A DNA stretch of 64,000 nucleotides, from contig NZ_CP059563.1 of the NCBI RefSeq assembly GCF_014054725.1, positions 1,763,749-1,827,748 on the forward strand. Reading direction: 5' to 3'. Position 1 is the first letter of the stretch. Each line of letters opens with the position of its first letter. Origin of the DNA: Conchiformibius steedae. GTDB lineage: Bacteria > Pseudomonadota > Gammaproteobacteria > Burkholderiales > Neisseriaceae. The position numbers and the translations under genes were made by a program. Positions 1 to 8,446 of this stretch are shown piece by piece. A model generated the notes under the pieces. It had not been told where the DNA came from and ran no database searches. It worked only from the letters and a program-made list of their open reading frames with translations.

Positions 1-145
1 AAAAGTGGGCGCAGGTTTGGTGTTGAACAAAGGCAATACCGAAGCCTTGGAAAAAATCAACCAAGCCATGCGCGAACTGCACCAAGATGGTACGCTGAAA
101 AAATTGAGTGAAGAATTTTTTGGCGCAGACGTTACCGTCAAATAA
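1..145 (+). CDS. Amino-acid ABC transporter substrate-binding protein, C-terminal end (partial)
   Basis: Only the last 47 codons and the TAA stop at 143-145 are in the window; the gene begins before base 1. The fragment reads as the C-terminal helix of a periplasmic solute-binding protein, with the family-typical run L-N-K-G-N, then A-M-R-E-L-H-Q-D-G-T-L-K-K-L-S and ending in F-F-G-A-D-V. The permease and ATPase of the same transporter follow on the same strand, which fits the usual order binding protein, permease, ATPase. The substrate cannot be told from this fragment. Confidence 0.8.
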   Translation, partial: KVGAGLVLNKGNTEALEKINQAMRELHQDGTLKKLSEEFFGADVTVK

Positions 146-306
146 AACGGCAGTTTGGGCTGTGGTGCGGTCTGTGCCTTGAGTGCAGACCGCATTTTGT
201 CGCGCTTTTACCGCCTGCCACACACGCCCGTCTGCACAAAACATGACTTTTGCCCTCGATTTAACGTAAAATCGCCTTTTTCCCGTCTAAACAGAGAGAT
301 TTTTTC

Positions 307-1029
307 GTGTTAAACAGTCTTTTGGCTTCGCTGCCGTTTATGGATGCCACCCGCGCCGAAATGTTGGTCGGCGCGTTTTGGCCCATGCTGAAAGCAGGCA
401 TTTTGGTGTCGGTGCCGCTTGCCGTGGCATCGTTTATTATCGGCATGGCGATTGCCGTTGCCGTGGCGCTGCTGCGGATTAGCCCCGTGCGCACGCGCAC
501 CCACCGCATTTTGTTGCGCCTGTGCAAAGCCTATATTTCCATTATTCGCGGCACGCCCATGCTGGTGCAGATTTGCGTGGTGTTTTACGGTTTGCCCGCC
601 ATTGGCATTTACATCAACCCCATTCCCGCCGCCATTATTGGTTTTTCGCTGAATGTGGGCGCATACGGCTCGGAAACGGTACGCGCTGCCATTTTGTCTG
701 TTCCAAAAGGACAATGGGAAGCAGGCTATTCCATCGGCATGACCCATATTCAAACTTTCCGCCGCATTATTGCCCCACAAGCCTTCCGCGTTGCCGTACC
801 GCCGTTAAGCAATTCGTTTATCGCCCTGTTTAAAGACACTTCTTTGGCAAGTTTTGTCACCGTTACCGAAATGTTCCGCGTGGCGCAGCAGCACGGCAAC
901 GCCCGTTACGATATGTTGCCCGTTTACATACAGGCAGGTTTGATGTACTGGTGTTTTTGCTGGGTGCTGTTTTGGGCGCAAGCGCGTTTGGAAAAACATT
1001 TCAGCCGCCACACCGTCAAAACTTCTTAA
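307..1029 (+). CDS. Polar amino-acid ABC transporter permease
   Basis: 240-residue inner-membrane permease of the His/Glu/cystine (HAAT) family. It has about five hydrophobic segments (near residues 25-50, 60-95, 100-125, 185-205 and 215-235) and the cytoplasmic EAA loop E-A-G-Y-S-I-G-M with the following I-I-A-P-Q-A that docks on the ATPase. The GTG at 307 follows AGAGAG and gives a normal length; the ATG at 340 is an alternative start. It lies between the binding-protein fragment and the ATPase gene and should form a homodimeric channel with them. The C-terminal Y-W...Q-A-R-L-E-K resembles cystine permeases, but the substrate is an inference. Confidence 0.9.
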   Translation: MLNSLLASLPFMDATRAEMLVGAFWPMLKAGILVSVPLAVASFIIGMAIAVAVALLRISPVRTRTHRILLRLCKAYISIIRGTPMLVQICVVFYGLPAIGIYINPIPAAIIGFSLNVGAYGSETVRAAILSVPKGQWEAGYSIGMTHIQTFRRIIAPQAFRVAVPPLSNSFIALFKDTSLASFVTVTEMFRVAQQHGNARYDMLPVYIQAGLMYWCFCWVLFWAQARLEKHFSRHTVKTS

Positions 1030-1153
1030 CAGTTGAAATGCTTGATTTCCCCTACGGCGTTGGCGCTGCCTTGCCGTATTTTTATACTGTCTGCAGCAGC
1101 GCCGCCTTGTATGAAAAAGCAATCATTCCAACTGAACACGGAAATATGAAATC

Positions 1154-1921
1154 ATGATTAAAATCCGCAATATCCATAAACGCTTTGGCACGCACAATAT
1201 TTTAAACGGCATTGATTTAGACATCATCAAAGGACAAGTGGTGGTGATTTTAGGACCTTCAGGTTCAGGCAAAACCACTTTTTTGCGCTGCTTAAACGCA
1301 TTGGAAGTGCCCGAACAGGGCAGCATCACATTTGAAGCCGAACCGCCGCTGCACATTGATTTTGCCCGCCTGCCCGACCAAAACGAAATCCTCGCCCTGC
1401 GCCGCCGTTCGGGCATGGTGTTTCAGCAATACAATCTGTTCCCTCACAAAACCGCTTTGGAAAACATTATGGAAGCGCCCGTACAGGTGCAGGGCAAACT
1501 GCCCGCCAAAGCCCGTTTGCAAGCCAGCGAGCTGTTGGAAAAAGTGGGCTTGGCAGACAAAGCCGATTTGTATCCCGAACAGCTTTCGGGCGGACAGCAG
1601 CAGCGTGTGGGCATTGCCCGCGCCCTTGCCCTGCAACCCGAACTGATGCTGTTTGACGAACCCACTTCCGCGCTGGACCCCGAACTGGTGCAGGAAGTGC
1701 TGAAAACCATGAAAGAACTCGCCAACGAAGGGCGCACCATGCTGGTGGTCACCCACGAAATCCAGTTTGCGCTGGACGTGGCAGACGTGGTGGTGGTAAT
1801 GGACGAAGGCAAAATCGTGGAAAAAGGCTTTCCTGAAGATTTGTTCCGCGACCCGCAGCACGAGCGCACCCGCGCCTTTTTAAGCCGCATCGCCGTGCAA
1901 CCGCCGCCGGCCGCTGCCTAA
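1154..1921 (+). CDS. Polar amino-acid ABC transporter ATP-binding protein
   Basis: 255-residue ATPase that powers the importer encoded upstream. Walker A GPSGSGKT lies at about residues 34-41, the ABC signature LSGGQQQR starts near 144, Walker B ends in D168-E169, and the switch histidine is in V-V-T-H-E. Length and motifs are standard for the GlnQ/HisP/TcyN group. It follows the permease by 124 bases and is closed by a rho-independent terminator, so it is probably the last gene of the operon. The C-terminus A-V-Q-P-P-P-A-A-A is slightly longer than usual. Confidence 0.93.
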   Translation: MIKIRNIHKRFGTHNILNGIDLDIIKGQVVVILGPSGSGKTTFLRCLNALEVPEQGSITFEAEPPLHIDFARLPDQNEILALRRRSGMVFQQYNLFPHKTALENIMEAPVQVQGKLPAKARLQASELLEKVGLADKADLYPEQLSGGQQQRVGIARALALQPELMLFDEPTSALDPELVQEVLKTMKELANEGRTMLVVTHEIQFALDVADVVVVMDEGKIVEKGFPEDLFRDPQHERTRAFLSRIAVQPPPAAA

Positions 1922-1944
1922 AGCACCCGTGCGCTTGAAATTGC

Positions 1945-1970
1945 CCCCACATACCCCCATGTGGGGTTTT
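1945..1970 (+). terminator. Rho-independent terminator after the ABC operon
   Basis: Perfect 8-bp stem CCCCACAT/ATGTGGGG (1945-1952 and 1959-1966) with a 6-base loop, followed by TTTTATTATTT. It separates the transporter operon from lon, which starts 24 bases later, so lon mRNA from its own promoter may also carry this hairpin. Confidence 0.8.
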
Positions 1971-1993
1971 ATTATTTATCCCCAGAGATAGCC

Positions 1994-4441
1994 ATGTCCC
2001 ACACACATTCCGAATCCGCCGTACTGCCCACCCTGCCCCTGCGCGACATGGTGGTGTATCCCTATATGGTGCTGCCCCTGTTTGTCGGGCGCAGCAAATC
2101 CGTTGCCGCGCTGAACGCCGCTTCCGAAAACGGCACGCCCGTGTTTTTGCTGGCGCAGCAAAACGGCAGCGAAGAAGACCCCGCGCCCGCCGATTTGTAC
2201 CGCATCGGTACCACCGCCAAAATCCTGCAAATCCTGCCCCTACCCGACAATACCATCAAAGTGCTGGTAGAAGGTCTGCAACGCGCCGAAGCAGCCGAAA
2301 TTTGGGACAACGGCGACTTTTTTGAAAGCCGTATCCTGCCCGCCGAAGACGAATCCCAAGACTCTTCCGCCGCTGCCGAAGCCCTGCGCCGCACCCTGTT
2401 GGAACGTTTTGAGCAGTTTGCCAAACTGAATAAAAAAATCCCCAACGAAGTGGTGGCTTCCATTTTGGATATGGAAGAACACGGACGTTTGGCGGACACC
2501 ATCGCCTCGCACCTGCAATTAAAACTGGCGCAGCGGCAAACCCTGCTGGAGCTGACCGATGTGGGCGAGCGCATGGAATACCTGCTGTTGCAGTTGGAAT
2601 CCGAATTAGACATTATCCAAGTGGAAAAACGCATCCGTGGCAAAGTCAAACGCCAAATGGAAAAAAACCAGCGCGATTACTATTTGAACGAACAAATCAA
2701 AGTCATTCAAAAAGAATTGGGCGAAGAAGACGAGCGCGGCGAATTGGACGCTTTGGAGAAAAAAATCCAAGCTGCGGGCATGAGCGCGGAAGCCAAAGAT
2801 AAAGCCCTGTCGGAGCTGAAAAAACTGAAAATGATGCCCGCCATGTCGTCTGAAGCCACCGTGGTGCGCAATTATATTGACACGCTGCTGGATTTACCGT
2901 GGAAAAAGAAAACCCGCGTCAGCAAAGACATTGTCAAAGCCGATTTGGTATTGAACGCCGACCATTACGGCTTGGAAAAAGTGAAAGAACGGATTTTGGA
3001 ATACTTGGCAGTACAAAAACGCACCGACAAACTGAAAGGTCCGATTTTGTGCTTGGTGGGTCCACCGGGGGTCGGTAAAACCTCGCTGGGCGAATCCATT
3101 GCCAAAGCCACAGGGCGCAAATATGTACGCATGGCATTGGGCGGCGTGCGCGATGAAAGCGAAATCCGCGGTCACCGCCGCACCTATATCGCGTCCATGC
3201 CCGGTAAGGTATTGCAAAACATGATTAAAGTGGGGGTCAAAAACCCCTTATTCCTGTTAGACGAAATTGACAAATTGGGCAGTGATTTCCGTGGCGACCC
3301 CGCCGCTGCGTTGCTGGAAGTGCTGGACCCCGAACAAAACAGCGCCTTTGCCGACCATTTTGTTGAAGTGGATTTTGATTTGAGCGACGTGATGTTTATC
3401 GCCACGTCCAACAGCTTCAATATTCCGCCCGCGCTGCTGGACCGCATGGAAATCATCCGCCTGTCGGGTTACACCGAAGACGAAAAAATCAATATCGCCA
3501 TGCAGTATCTGGTGCCCAAGCAGATGAAGCGCAACGGCGTAAAAGAAGGCGAACTGGCGGTGGACGAAAGCGCGGTGCGCGATATTGTGCGCTACTACAC
3601 CCGTGAAGCGGGCGTACGTTCATTAGACCGCGAAATCGCCAAAATCTGCCGCAAAGCAGTGATGCAAAACGAACGTTCGGGCAAAAGCGCAGGCGGCAAA
3701 ACCCCGTCATCACGCAGCCGCAAAGCCAAGACCTTAACGGTAAGCAGCAGCAATCTGCACGATTTTCTTGGCGTGCGCCGCTTTGACTACGGCGTGTCGG
3801 CTGGTGAAAACCGCATCGGTCAGGTAACGGGTTTGGCGTGGACGGAAGTGGGCGGCGAATTGCTGACCATTGAAGCCGTTGCGTTAAAAGGCAAAGGCAA
3901 TATCGTCCGCACGGGCAAGCTGGGCGACGTGATGAAAGAATCCATCGCCGCCGCGTGGAGCGTGGTGCGCTCGCGTGCCGACAGCTTGGGCATTGCCGCC
4001 GATTTTTACGAAAAAAACGATATGCACATTCACGTCCCCGAAGGCGCAACCCCCAAAGACGGTCCCAGCGCGGGCATTGCTATGACCTTGGCAATGGTGT
4101 CTGCCTTAACGGGCATTCCTGTACGCGCCGACGTGGCGATGACGGGCGAAATCACTCTGCGCGGCGAAGTGCTGCCGATTGGCGGTTTGAAAGAAAAACT
4201 GCTGGCTGCGCTGCGCGGCGGCATCAAACACGTTTTGATTCCCAAAGACAACGTGAAAGATTTGGAAGAAATCCCGCAAAACGTGAAAGACGGTTTGCAG
4301 ATTCACGCCGTGCAGTGGATTGACGAAGTGTTTGAGCGCGGTTTGGAGCGCCTGCCCGTTCCCACCACTTTGGATGACGCGCCTGCCGACAAACCCGTCA
4401 AATCCGTCCGCAAACGCAGTCCCAAAGCACAAGCCCACTAA
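1994..4441 (+). CDS. lon: ATP-dependent Lon protease
   Basis: 815-residue cytoplasmic AAA+ serine protease that degrades damaged and regulatory proteins. The N-terminal substrate domain begins with [10 protein letters not shown]. Walker A GPPGVGKT is at residues 356-363, followed by the Walker B segment L-L-D-E-I-D-K. The catalytic dyad is Ser692 in P-K-D-G-P-S-A-G and Lys735, spaced 43 residues apart exactly as in E. coli Lon. The ATG at 1994 starts M-S-H-T-H-S and follows CCAGAG; an upstream in-frame GTG at 1961 sits inside the terminator hairpin and is rejected. A Ser/Arg/Lys-rich insert ([13 protein letters not shown]) links the ATPase and protease domains. It appears to be a single-gene unit. 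Confidence 0.97.
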   Translation: MSHTHSESAVLPTLPLRDMVVYPYMVLPLFVGRSKSVAALNAASENGTPVFLLAQQNGSEEDPAPADLYRIGTTAKILQILPLPDNTIKVLVEGLQRAEAAEIWDNGDFFESRILPAEDESQDSSAAAEALRRTLLERFEQFAKLNKKIPNEVVASILDMEEHGRLADTIASHLQLKLAQRQTLLELTDVGERMEYLLLQLESELDIIQVEKRIRGKVKRQMEKNQRDYYLNEQIKVIQKELGEEDERGELDALEKKIQAAGMSAEAKDKALSELKKLKMMPAMSSEATVVRNYIDTLLDLPWKKKTRVSKDIVKADLVLNADHYGLEKVKERILEYLAVQKRTDKLKGPILCLVGPPGVGKTSLGESIAKATGRKYVRMALGGVRDESEIRGHRRTYIASMPGKVLQNMIKVGVKNPLFLLDEIDKLGSDFRGDPAAALLEVLDPEQNSAFADHFVEVDFDLSDVMFIATSNSFNIPPALLDRMEIIRLSGYTEDEKINIAMQYLVPKQMKRNGVKEGELAVDESAVRDIVRYYTREAGVRSLDREIAKICRKAVMQNERSGKSAGGKTPSSRSRKAKTLTVSSSNLHDFLGVRRFDYGVSAGENRIGQVTGLAWTEVGGELLTIEAVALKGKGNIVRTGKLGDVMKESIAAAWSVVRSRADSLGIAADFYEKNDMHIHVPEGATPKDGPSAGIAMTLAMVSALTGIPVRADVAMTGEITLRGEVLPIGGLKEKLLAALRGGIKHVLIPKDNVKDLEEIPQNVKDGLQIHAVQWIDEVFERGLERLPVPTTLDDAPADKPVKSVRKRSPKAQAH

Positions 4442-4484
4442 CTCCCTTCAAAACGGCATTTTTGTTGTATGATGCCATCAAACA

Positions 4485-4515
4485 GGGCGCAACGGCAAAA
4501 AAAACCGTTGCGCCC
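4485..4515 (+). terminator. Hairpin downstream of lon
   Basis: Perfect 11-bp inverted repeat GGGCGCAACGG/CCGTTGCGCCC with a 9-base loop of C and eight A. There is no clear U-tract after it on either strand, so it may act as a weak terminator or an mRNA 3'-end stabiliser for lon. Confidence 0.5.
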
Positions 4516-4526
4516 CAAATTTATGC

Positions 4527-4556
4527 TTGACACTGCTTTTTGCCGCTTGATATAAA
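4527..4556 (+). promoter_or_regulatory. Sigma-70 promoter for hup
   Basis: TTGACA at 4527-4532 and TATAAA at 4551-4556 with an 18-base spacer, so near-consensus. Transcription would start about 4563, leaving a leader of about 78 bases before the HU start codon. A strong promoter suits an abundant nucleoid protein. Confidence 0.75.
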
Positions 4557-4640
4557 GCCAAACTGTTGCATTACGCACCCCACACGCCCGTTTGACGGCG
4601 GGCATTTTCCATATTTTACCCCCATAGAAAGGGAATGATT

Positions 4641-4964
4641 ATGAACAAATCAGAACTGATTGATGCCATCGCCCAAGAATCCGGTTTGAACAAAACCGAT
4701 GCCGGAAAAGCACTGGACGCCTTTACCACCGTGGTGAAAAACACCCTGCAGCAAGGCGACACCATCACGCTGGTGGGCTTTGGTTCTTTCAGCGTGGCAG
4801 AACGCGCCGAGCGCCAAGGCTTAAACCCCAAAACCAAAGAACCGCTGACCATTCCCGCAGCGCGTGTGCCCAAATTCAAACCCGGCAAAGCCCTGAAAGA
4901 TGCCCTGATGCCTGCCGAAAAACCCGCTAAAAAAGCCCCTGCCAAAAAAGCAGCGAAAAAATAA
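4641..4964 (+). CDS. hup: DNA-binding protein HU with Lys/Ala-rich tail
   Basis: 107-residue nucleoid protein that bends DNA as a dimer. M-N-K-S-E-L-I-D-A-I-A opens the dimerisation helices, and the conserved G-F-G-S-F and the R-x-x-R/N-P beta-arm (L-N-P-K-T-K-E-P) are present. HU proteins are usually about 90 residues; this one has about 17 extra C-terminal residues rich in Lys, Ala and Pro (K-P-A-K-K-A-P-A-K-K-A-A-K-K), like short histone H1-type tails. The ATG at 4641 is preferred over 4635 because AAAGGGA lies about 8 bases before it. It is flanked by its own promoter and terminator. Confidence 0.95.
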   Translation: MNKSELIDAIAQESGLNKTDAGKALDAFTTVVKNTLQQGDTITLVGFGSFSVAERAERQGLNPKTKEPLTIPAARVPKFKPGKALKDALMPAEKPAKKAPAKKAAKK

Positions 4965-4976
4965 ATCCCCGCACAG

Positions 4977-5019
4977 GCTGTCCGATACCGTTTTGACGGT
5001 ATCGGACAGCAGCTTTTTT
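4977..5019 (+). terminator. Strong rho-independent terminator after hup
   Basis: Perfect 14-bp stem (4977-4990 with 4997-5010), 6-base loop, then AGCTTTTTT. It ends the hup transcript 24 bases before mscL. Confidence 0.9.
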
Positions 5020-5043
5020 CAAAACATACGAAAGAAATAAAAA

Positions 5044-5505
5044 ATGTCAATTAAAGAAGAATTTAAGGCATTTATCCTGCGCGGCAACGTGATTGATTTG
5101 GCGGTCGGCATGGTGGTGGGTACCGCGTTTTCAGGCATTGTCAAATCACTGGTGGACGATGTGATTATGCCGCCGCTGGGGCTGATTTTGGGCGGTGTGG
5201 ATTTTTCCAACCTGTTTTTAACCTTAAGAGACGGCGCCAACCCGCCCGCCGACGGTTATGCCACCCTTGCCGCTGCCAAAGCAGGCGGTGCCGTTACCCT
5301 GAATATCGGCTTGTTTTTAAACACTGTAGTCAGCTTTTTAATTGTGGCAACTGCCATTTTCTTTGTGGTGAAACTGATTAACAAACTTAAAGAAGCTGCT
5401 TTGAAAAAAGAGAAAGAAGCAGCAGCGGCAGCCGAAGAAGCCCCGTCCGTCAGCGAAGAAATCCTGCTGCTGCGCGAAATCCGCGACAGCCTTGCCAAAA
5501 AATAA
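5044..5505 (+). CDS. mscL: Large-conductance mechanosensitive channel MscL
   Basis: 153-residue inner-membrane channel that opens under membrane tension to release solutes during osmotic downshock; active as a homopentamer. The N-terminal amphipathic helix (M-S-I-K-E-E-F-K-A-F-I), TM1 with the small-residue pore motif (L-A-V-G-M-V-V-G-T-A-F), a periplasmic loop, TM2 (about residues 82-105) and a charged C-terminal helical bundle rich in Ala and Glu are all visible. Length is slightly above the E. coli protein (136). The AAGAAATAAAA before the ATG is a weak ribosome site. A terminator follows. Confidence 0.95.
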   Translation: MSIKEEFKAFILRGNVIDLAVGMVVGTAFSGIVKSLVDDVIMPPLGLILGGVDFSNLFLTLRDGANPPADGYATLAAAKAGGAVTLNIGLFLNTVVSFLIVATAIFFVVKLINKLKEAALKKEKEAAAAAEEAPSVSEEILLLREIRDSLAKK

Positions 5506-5528
5506 GCTGTTGCCCTAAAAAATCATCA

Positions 5529-5561
5529 CGGCGCAACCCCAAAGGTTTGCGCCGTTTTTTT
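5529..5561. terminator. Terminator between convergent mscL and nitroreductase gene
   Basis: CGGCGCAA ... TTGCGCCG stem followed on the plus strand by TTTTTTT. Read on the minus strand it is followed six bases later by TTTTTT, so it probably serves both converging transcripts. Confidence 0.8.
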
Positions 5562-5563
5562 GC

Positions 5564-6109
5564 TTACCAATATTCGGCAAACTGCGCCGTATCGGTATTT
5601 TTCGGCATATCCACCACCGCAGGCGATGTGCCCACCATCATCAAACCAATGATTTTTTCCTGTTCCGTACAGGCAAACGCCTGCCGCAGCAAAGGCGAAT
5701 GCACCCACATGCCCGAAATCCACACACTGTCAAAACCATGCGCTTTCGCTGCCAATTGAATGGCATACGCCGCACAACCCGCACTTAAATTCTGTTCCCA
5801 TTCGGGTTTGCCCTTTTTGGGGCTGTAAATCACCGCCGCCACCGCAGGCGCCATTTTGCCTACCCGCTCTGCCTTGGCAATGGCTTCTGCCCCAAACGGC
5901 GACTGTTCCGCCGTATCACGCAAAATCTGCTGAAAACGCGCCATGCCCGCTGCGCTGTGTATTACCACAAAACGCCAAGGCGTTAAATGTCCGTGGTCAG
6001 GCACTTGCGTAGCAGCTTGTAAAATGGTGTCCCACTGCAATTCATCGGGCGCGGGCGCATTTAAAGTTTTGGTGGAACGGCGAGTGGTTAAAATATTTAA
6101 AATATCCAT
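5564..6109 (-). CDS. Nitroreductase family protein, YdjA-like
   Basis: 181-residue FMN-dependent oxidoreductase of the nitroreductase fold. R-R-S-T-K near the start supplies the FMN phosphate contacts, P-D-H-G-H-L-T-P-W-R-F and the later G-F-D-S-V-W-I-S-G match the YdjA subgroup, which is unusually small. It would act as a cytoplasmic homodimer; the natural substrate of this subgroup is not known. It is downstream of ppk on the same strand, but a terminator between them suggests an independent transcript. Confidence 0.88.
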   Translation of the reverse strand: MDILNILTTRRSTKTLNAPAPDELQWDTILQAATQVPDHGHLTPWRFVVIHSAAGMARFQQILRDTAEQSPFGAEAIAKAERVGKMAPAVAAVIYSPKKGKPEWEQNLSAGCAAYAIQLAAKAHGFDSVWISGMWVHSPLLRQAFACTEQEKIIGLMMVGTSPAVVDMPKNTDTAQFAEYW

Positions 6110-6186
6110 TGCTAAAAATAAAATCTGATGTGTGCAACGGGCGCAAGTGTAACGTTAATCAATATCATGAGTAAAGCGAAACCCAC

Positions 6187-6232
6187 AAAAAAACAGGTAC
6201 AAACGGATAGACCAACCGTTCACACCTGTTTT
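6187..6232 (-). terminator. Terminator of ppk
   Basis: On the minus strand AAAACAGGT pairs with ACCTGTTTT, with an inner AACGG/CCGTT pairing, and a run of seven T follows. It lies 18 bases after the ppk stop codon. Confidence 0.85.
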
Positions 6233-6249
6233 CTTAAAAATTCAATACT

Positions 6250-8304
6250 TTACAAACAGCCAAACTGCCGCAGCAGCGTTTCCTGCAAACCAATGCTTTC
6301 TTCACCCTCGCCCGCACGGATGCGGTGATAATTGCCCTCGCCGTCCATCTGCCATGCTTTCACATTGTCTGCCAACGCCAAAGTTAAACCTTCGCCAATC
6401 ACGCGGGCTTTAAGCGCGGGCGTGGTAATCGGGGTAGCGGTTTCAATGCGGCTGAAAAAGTTGCGCCCCATCCAGTCCGCGCTGGAAATAAACACGTCTT
6501 CCGCACCATCGTTGAAAAAATAGTACACGCGGGCGTGTTCCAACAAACGCCCGATAATGGAACGCACGCGGATATTTTCCGACAATCCCGCCACTTGCGG
6601 GCGCAGGGCGCATGTGCCGCGCACAATCAAATCAATCTGCACCCCTGCGGCACTGGCGCGGTAAAGGGCGCGAATCACCTGCGGTTCAATCAGCGAATTC
6701 ATTTTGGCGACAATTTTGGCGGGTTTGCCTGCTTGGGCGTGGGCGATTTCGCGGTCAATGCCATCCAACACCATTTTATGCAGGGTAAACGGGCTTTGAT
6801 AGAGTTTTTTCAGGCGCGTTGCCTGTCCCAATCCCGTGATTTCCATAAATAAGGCATTCACATCACGGGTAATGTCCGCATCGGCAGTCAGCAAACCGAA
6901 ATCGGTGTAAATGCGCGATGTGCCTTGATGGTAGTTGCCCGTGCCAAGATGGGCGTACTGTTTAAGTTTGCCGTCTTCGCGGCGCACCACCAATGCCATT
7001 TTGGCATGCACTTTGTAACCGAACACGCCGTAAACCACATGTGCGCCCGCGTCTTCCAAACGTTCCGCCCAACCCACATTATTGGCTTCGTCAAAACGCG
7101 CCATCAGCTCCACCACCACGGTAACCTGTTTGCCTGCCGATGCGGCTGCCATCAATGCTTTTGCCAATTCGGAATGCGTACCCGTGCGGTAAATGGTCAT
7201 TTTAATGGCAACGACATCGGGGTCGTGCGCGGCATCGCGGATAAAACGCACCACAGGTTCAAATGATTGGTAGGGGTGATGCAGCAAAATATCTTCGCGG
7301 GCAATGCGGGCAAACAGATTGTCGTTTTTCTCGCTTTCCGACAGCCTTTGCGCGGCAACGGGCGGAAATTTCAATTCGGGGCGTTCCACCATATCGGGAA
7401 CGGCGTTCAGGCGCACCAGATTCACAGGGCCATCTACCTGATACAGCTCGGCGCGGCTTAAGCGGAATTGGTCTAACAAAAAGCCGCTGACGTGTTCGGG
7501 GCAGGAATCCGCCACTTCCAAACGCACACCGTCGCCGTAATCGCGGTCGCGCAATTCGTTTTGAATGGCAGTACGCAGATTGCTTAAATCGTCTTCGTCC
7601 ACCATCAGGGCGCTGTCGCGGGTTAAACGGAACTGGTAACAGCCCTTGATTTTCATACCGGGGAAGAGCTTATATACAAATTCGTGCAAAATGGACGATA
7701 AAAACACAAAACCGTCTGCACCGTCGCACAGCTCTTCAGGCAGTTTGACAATGCGCGGCAAAATGCGCGGCGCTTGCACAATGGCTTTGCCCGAAGCGCG
7801 TCCGAATGCGTCTTTTCCGTCCAGTTCTACCACAAAATTCAATGATTTGTTTAAGGGGCGCGGAAAGGGGTGCGACATATCCAAGCCGATGGGGGTCAGA
7901 ACCGGCAGCAGTTCGCGGTTAAAATACTGCTCCACCCAACGGCGCTGCGCGGGGGTCCAACTGCTGCGGCGCGGGAAAAAGATGTTTTCGCGTTCCAATT
8001 CGGGCAGCAGCACTTCGTTAAACAAACGGTATTGCTCACGAATCAAATCACGCGCCTGCTCGCATACGCGGGCAACGGTTTCGGCGGGGGTGTGTCCCGA
8101 ATCCAGCACCAAATCGGGATTTTGGCGTTGTTCGCGTTTTAAATACGCCACGCGCACTTCAAAAAATTCGTCCAAATTAGACGAAACAATGCACAAAAAG
8201 CGTAAGCGTTCCAGCAGGGGAACGGAAGGGTCTTCGGCTTGGGCAAGCACACGGCGGTTAAATGCAATCAGTCCCGATTCGCGGCACAGCAGGGTGTCGG
8301 ACAT
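6250..8304 (-). CDS. ppk: Polyphosphate kinase
   Basis: 684-residue enzyme that polymerises the gamma-phosphate of ATP into inorganic polyphosphate, used in stress survival. The N-terminal L-N-R-E-type region, the central domain with K-M-T-I-Y-R-T-G and the catalytic phospholipase-D-like motif H-L-G-T-G-N-Y-H (site of the autophosphorylated histidine) are present, as is the second domain with H-A-R-V-Y-Y-F. The start at 8304 (M-S-D-T-L-L) has AAGGAA seven bases before it; an ATG six codons upstream has no ribosome site. Length equals typical Neisseria Ppk. It is divergent from purL. Confidence 0.96.
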   Translation of the reverse strand: MSDTLLCRESGLIAFNRRVLAQAEDPSVPLLERLRFLCIVSSNLDEFFEVRVAYLKREQRQNPDLVLDSGHTPAETVARVCEQARDLIREQYRLFNEVLLPELERENIFFPRRSSWTPAQRRWVEQYFNRELLPVLTPIGLDMSHPFPRPLNKSLNFVVELDGKDAFGRASGKAIVQAPRILPRIVKLPEELCDGADGFVFLSSILHEFVYKLFPGMKIKGCYQFRLTRDSALMVDEDDLSNLRTAIQNELRDRDYGDGVRLEVADSCPEHVSGFLLDQFRLSRAELYQVDGPVNLVRLNAVPDMVERPELKFPPVAAQRLSESEKNDNLFARIAREDILLHHPYQSFEPVVRFIRDAAHDPDVVAIKMTIYRTGTHSELAKALMAAASAGKQVTVVVELMARFDEANNVGWAERLEDAGAHVVYGVFGYKVHAKMALVVRREDGKLKQYAHLGTGNYHQGTSRIYTDFGLLTADADITRDVNALFMEITGLGQATRLKKLYQSPFTLHKMVLDGIDREIAHAQAGKPAKIVAKMNSLIEPQVIRALYRASAAGVQIDLIVRGTCALRPQVAGLSENIRVRSIIGRLLEHARVYYFFNDGAEDVFISSADWMGRNFFSRIETATPITTPALKARVIGEGLTLALADNVKAWQMDGEGNYHRIRAGEGEESIGLQETLLRQFGCL

Positions 8305-8342
8305 GGCGGTATTCCTTTTCATTTGTAATCAATTGTTGGCAG

Positions 8343-8399
8343 ATTATAGCGGATTTTCGGCGCGTGCGTTCAGCGGTAATGTGGCAGATGGCGTATAAT
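8343..8399. promoter_or_regulatory. Divergent -10 boxes of ppk and purL
   Basis: The 142-base gap between the two divergent genes holds TATAAT on the minus strand at 8343-8348 (for ppk) and TATAAT on the plus strand at 8394-8399 (for purL, 48 bases before its ATG). No good -35 hexamer is visible for either, so an activator or extended -10 contact may be used. Confidence 0.5.
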
Positions 8400-8446
8400 C
8401 GCGCCACTTTTTCCTTGTTTTATCTTTTATCTTTGCGAGCGAAACC

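Noticed and set aside
4485..4515. Small RNA gene between lon and hup
   Set aside because: The hairpin has no promoter upstream and no U-tract; a lon 3'-end structure is simpler.
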